Below, in pieces: positions 15,543 through 16,758 of a DNA stretch of 16,758 nucleotides (position 1 is the first letter of the stretch; every line of letters starts with the position of its first letter). The stretch spans positions 1-16,758 of the forward strand of contig DATGWP010000046.1 of the NCBI GenBank assembly GCA_035299425.1. Reading direction: 5' to 3'. Below the pieces are notes generated by a model, which saw only the letters and a list, made by a program, of their open reading frames with translations, did not search any database and was not told the origin of the DNA. The stretch comes from Bog-950 sp035299425 (GTDB lineage Bacteria > Bacteroidota > Bacteroidia > Chitinophagales > LD1). Made by a program: the position numbers and the translations under genes.

Positions 15543-16758
15543 ATGCACAAAACAGCCGAGCAGTTAGCACACATCAGCGACTTAATATCGCAGGACGTAA
15601 ACCTGGCCGAGAAGGAGCTTAAAGCCTTTTGCAGTAAAAACAAAAAAACAGAAGACAGCTACGTAAAAGCAAAAGTAAGCCTGCTGCAAATGCTTATTGA
15701 TGTGATACGTGATGTGTACGTACCCAACGAAAAAACCGAACAGCAAACACTGGCCTATTTTGAAAAGAAGGAATTGTATGATGATGCGGCTACCGTATTG
15801 CTAACCAAAGCCCGGCATTACTTTGTAAGAGGAAACGTGATAGACGCCGAACCGGTGTTGCAGGAAATAGAAAAACATTTTCTGGATAAGATATCGCTGC
15901 GGTGCGAAATAATATACCTGACCCGGATTTCGTTTTTGCTGATGAAGAAAAACGAGCCCTTTCAGCAGCTGAATGTGTGCCTGCAGGCACTGGCTAAACT
16001 GGAGCAGGTAGACGACCGGGGGATATGGTATAATAACAACTACACCATTTTTGCCTGCTACATAGCCTGCATCTATCTGGAGATACTGGAGTTTGACGCC
16101 GCCCTGCCCTACCTGGAGGCCTCGCTTAAATTAGTAGAAACCGGCGAGGTGGCGCTGTATAACAAATGGAATGTGTACCACTTTTGGCAGGAATACTACT
16201 ACTGCCTGGCCGATATGGTAAAATCGATAGACTGGGCCGAAAAACAGATAGAGGTTCTGCAAACCGATACCGGCTATGCTAACCTGCTAAACCTTACTTA
16301 TATAAGCGCTGCGCAAATGTGTTACCTGTATATCAGGGATTTTAAACTAACGGCTAAGCAGCGTGAATTTTACCTGCAGAAACAAAGGGCGTTTGTGCTT
16401 AGCAGCAAGCAGCTAAAAGGCGGCGAAAAAAGTGATAACCGCGAAAAACTGCTGCCGGCATTATCGCGGGTAGAGTACCAATCGGGCAACTACGAGCTGG
16501 CCGCTTACTATATAGAAGAATTTAAAAAATATGTACAGAAGAACCAGCAGCTGAATATGGTGTGGCAATGCTACCGCGAGGCACACCACATATACCTGGC
16601 CTGGGGCAAACAAACCAACGACCCCGCCAAACTGATTAAAGCATATGAGTACCTGCTTAGCGACCGCAACATAGCCGAAGAGCAGGGCCGCATTAGCAGC
16701 AAGCAAAAGCTGGATGCAGTAACCACACAGTTTGAACTAAAGCAAAAAGAGCTTTCGG
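15543..16758 (+). CDS. TPR/coiled-coil protein, likely second TPR-HTH regulator (3' end outside window)
   Basis: The frame is open from ATG 15543 to the window edge: 405 residues and no stop. It has no signal peptide or membrane segment. It is helical throughout, with TPR-like repeats (for example FDAALPYLEASLKLVETGEV and VEYQSGNYELAAYYIEEF). The last visible residues (TTQFELKQKELS, about 394-405) match the position and sequence style of the coiled-coil start in the preceding regulator (LQFKIREKELN, about 398-408). AHHIYLA here likewise corresponds to AHKIYKA there at a similar spacing. By that comparison about 150-160 residues, including an HTH, should lie downstream; that part is inference. 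The 22-bp gap suggests co-transcription with the preceding gene. Confidence 0.85.
   Translation, partial: MHKTAEQLAHISDLISQDVNLAEKELKAFCSKNKKTEDSYVKAKVSLLQMLIDVIRDVYVPNEKTEQQTLAYFEKKELYDDAATVLLTKARHYFVRGNVIDAEPVLQEIEKHFLDKISLRCEIIYLTRISFLLMKKNEPFQQLNVCLQALAKLEQVDDRGIWYNNNYTIFACYIACIYLEILEFDAALPYLEASLKLVETGEVALYNKWNVYHFWQEYYYCLADMVKSIDWAEKQIEVLQTDTGYANLLNLTYISAAQMCYLYIRDFKLTAKQREFYLQKQRAFVLSSKQLKGGEKSDNREKLLPALSRVEYQSGNYELAAYYIEEFKKYVQKNQQLNMVWQCYREAHHIYLAWGKQTNDPAKLIKAYEYLLSDRNIAEEQGRISSKQKLDAVTTQFELKQKELS

Overview
The window looks like chromosomal DNA from a member of the Bacteroidota, probably near the Chitinophagaceae. The phylum call rests on three things: a type IX secretion system (T9SS) C-terminal sorting domain on a very large secreted protein, SprB-type adhesin repeats on another, and the absence of Shine-Dalgarno sequences before every start. 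One perfect TAnnTTTG -7 box is also present. The family-level placement is a guess. I see no tRNA, rRNA, CRISPR array, insertion sequence or phage gene, and no gene-free stretch longer than 300 bases.

Layout: (1) 1-2072, minus: the N-terminal 690 residues of a secreted repeat adhesin, with signal peptide, unnamed N-terminal domain, Ig-like domain and four 81-residue SprB-type repeats; its 3' end lies outside the window. (2) 2336-4513, plus, and 4514-6445, minus: two diverged paralogues resembling TMTC/GT-C membrane glycosyltransferases with C-terminal TPRs. They are arranged tail to tail with no base between their stop codons. (3) 6599-7055, plus: a possible 38-codon ORF overlapping a 120-residue unrecognised membrane protein gene. 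That gene contains an 80-nt near-perfect hairpin. (4) 7126-7175: a strong terminator serving both strands. (5) 7191-13694, minus: a 2167-residue multidomain T9SS cargo protein. (6) 13832-15520 and 15543->16758, plus: two tandem TPR/coiled-coil proteins. The first ends in a LuxR-type HTH; the second is cut by the window edge just where its coiled coil begins.

Reading of the whole: the region pairs two large secreted surface proteins with two putative membrane glycosyltransferases and with cytoplasmic TPR-HTH regulators. One regulator is divergent from the giant cargo gene. A plausible but unproven model is a surface-protein locus in which the TMTC-like enzymes O-glycosylate exported proteins in the periplasm and the TPR-LuxR proteins control expression. 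The features most worth a second look are the abutting TMTC-like pair, the 80-nt hairpin inside the small membrane-protein gene, the unassigned central region of the giant cargo protein, and the tandem regulator pair.
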